From: an uncultured Thermomicrobiales bacterium
Lineage (GTDB): Bacteria > Chloroflexota > Chloroflexia > Thermomicrobiales > UBA6265
Direction of reading: 5' to 3'
Length of the DNA: 5,821 bases
Assembly (NCBI GenBank): GCA_902806395.1
Contig: CADCWH010000207.1
Span: 1-5,821 of the forward strand
Shown here: piece after piece, positions 5,258 to 5,821 of the stretch
Numbering within the stretch: the stretch's first letter is position 1
Layout of the letters: the number at the start of each line of letters is the position of its first letter
The notes under the pieces: model-generated
Seen by the model: the letters and a program-made list of their open reading frames with translations, nothing else
The model's database searches: none
Told to the model about the DNA's origin: nothing
Position numbers and translations under genes: made by a program

Positions 5258-5821
5258 TTATTCCGCGACGGTGACGCCGGTCCACCGCTGGTTCACGCCG
5301 GACGGGTGCGCTTCGAACCCCGTCACCTTGGCGGCCACGCCGAAGAGGCGGAATGTCCCGGCGAGGGGGATCACCACGAACTGCTCGTCGATCAACACCT
5401 TCATCGCGCTGGCCGCCGCCGCCTGGACCTCCTCGGTGGAGACCGCCGAGCGGCACTCGGCGATGTGGGCGTCGAAGTCTGCCCCCGGGGCAAAGGCCCG
5501 GCCATAGGCCGTCGATTCGGGATCGCTGTCCGGTTCGGGGGTGGAGAAGAGGAGGTCGGGTAGGAAGCAGGGATTCCCGTCGTTCTGGCTCCCGGCCTCG
5601 GCCCAGAGGTCACCCTCGCCCGTCCCCAGGCGTTCCTCGTAGCTCGCGGTGTCCGGGGTCTGGACGATCTCCATCTCGATGCCGACGTCGGCGAGTTGGG
5701 CCTGGACGAATTCGGGCATCGGGCGGTGGATCTCGGCGTTGGGGTACCCGACGATCATCGTCAACGTCAGGCGACGACCGTCCTTGGCCCGGACATCGTC
5801 GTCTCCGACGACCCACCCCGC
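5258..5821 (-). CDS. Family-5 (DppA/OppA/NikA-like) substrate-binding protein, C-terminal part
   Basis: The frame is open from the right edge to a TAA at 5260-5258, giving 187 C-terminal residues. A full family member is usually about 500-550 residues. The fragment begins in the second lobe with AGWVVGDDDVRAKDGRRLTL (1-20), matching the family pattern 'GW...G.R.KDG..L.L'. Next come the strand MIVGYP (22-27) and the helix with HRPMPEFVQAQLADVGIEME, the part that swings over the ligand. A D-L-W segment and PCFLPDLLF follow, then a C-terminal EQFVVIPLAG strand and a terminal VNQRWTGV region, all typical of the C-terminal lobe. The protein should be exported and capture the ligand outside the membrane, but its signal peptide or lipobox lies outside the window. 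It is the first visible gene of the transporter operon. The TTG at 5764 is internal, not a start. The ligand is unknown: peptide, nickel chelate, sugar and other ligands occur in this family. Confidence -1.
   Translation of the reverse strand, partial: AGWVVGDDDVRAKDGRRLTLTMIVGYPNAEIHRPMPEFVQAQLADVGIEMEIVQTPDTASYEERLGTGEGDLWAEAGSQNDGNPCFLPDLLFSTPEPDSDPESTAYGRAFAPGADFDAHIAECRSAVSTEEVQAAAASAMKVLIDEQFVVIPLAGTFRLFGVAAKVTGFEAHPSGVNQRWTGVTVAE

Noticed and set aside
4440..5456. Long minus-strand open frame (338 codons) overlapping the first permease and the binding protein
   Set aside because: Its product is dominated by R, G, P and A with no motif. It is the out-of-frame shadow of two well-supported genes in GC-rich DNA.

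Overview
This is a GC-rich bacterial window with GC-heavy third codon positions and GTG/TTG starts. It carries a family-5 substrate-binding protein, Dpp/Opp/Nik-type permeases, a C-terminally anchored short-chain dehydrogenase and an SH3b-tailed protein. This mix fits a high-GC Chloroflexota (Thermomicrobia-like) or Actinomycetota genome. That placement rests on composition and protein style, not on a marker gene.

Layout, left to right. Bases 2-205 (+) are the C-terminal end of a protein with a bacterial SH3 domain. Bases 206-507 are a non-coding spacer between two convergent genes. It is crowded with inverted repeats, including a perfect 14-bp pair at 219-232/281-294. Bases 508-1527 (-) encode a classical SDR oxidoreductase with a C-terminal hydrophobic tail. 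Bases 1528-2194 are a long stretch with no supportable gene. Bases 2195-3301 (-) encode an FAD-dependent oxidoreductase of the monooxygenase/geranylgeranyl-reductase-like group. It has its own Shine-Dalgarno and a candidate promoter with an overlapping 17-bp palindrome at 3346-3385. Bases 3395-5821 (-) are a tight ABC-importer cassette, transcribed right to left: substrate-binding protein (cut by the right edge), DppB-type permease, DppC-type permease.

How they work together. The three transporter genes are separated by only 3 and 12 bases and are almost certainly one operon importing an oligopeptide, nickel chelate or similar small solute. No ATPase (DppD/DppF type) follows the second permease. 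The energy-coupling subunits must lie beyond the right edge, elsewhere in the genome, or be shared. The FAD enzyme lies on the same strand after a 93-base gap with promoter/operator-like features, so it is probably a separately controlled unit. The SDR is a further 667 bases downstream and is likely independent too.

No clearly new multi-gene system is visible. The observations most worth following are the compound inverted repeat at 219-294, the palindrome at the FAD gene promoter, the missing ATPases, and the SDR's altered active-site position plus tail anchor.
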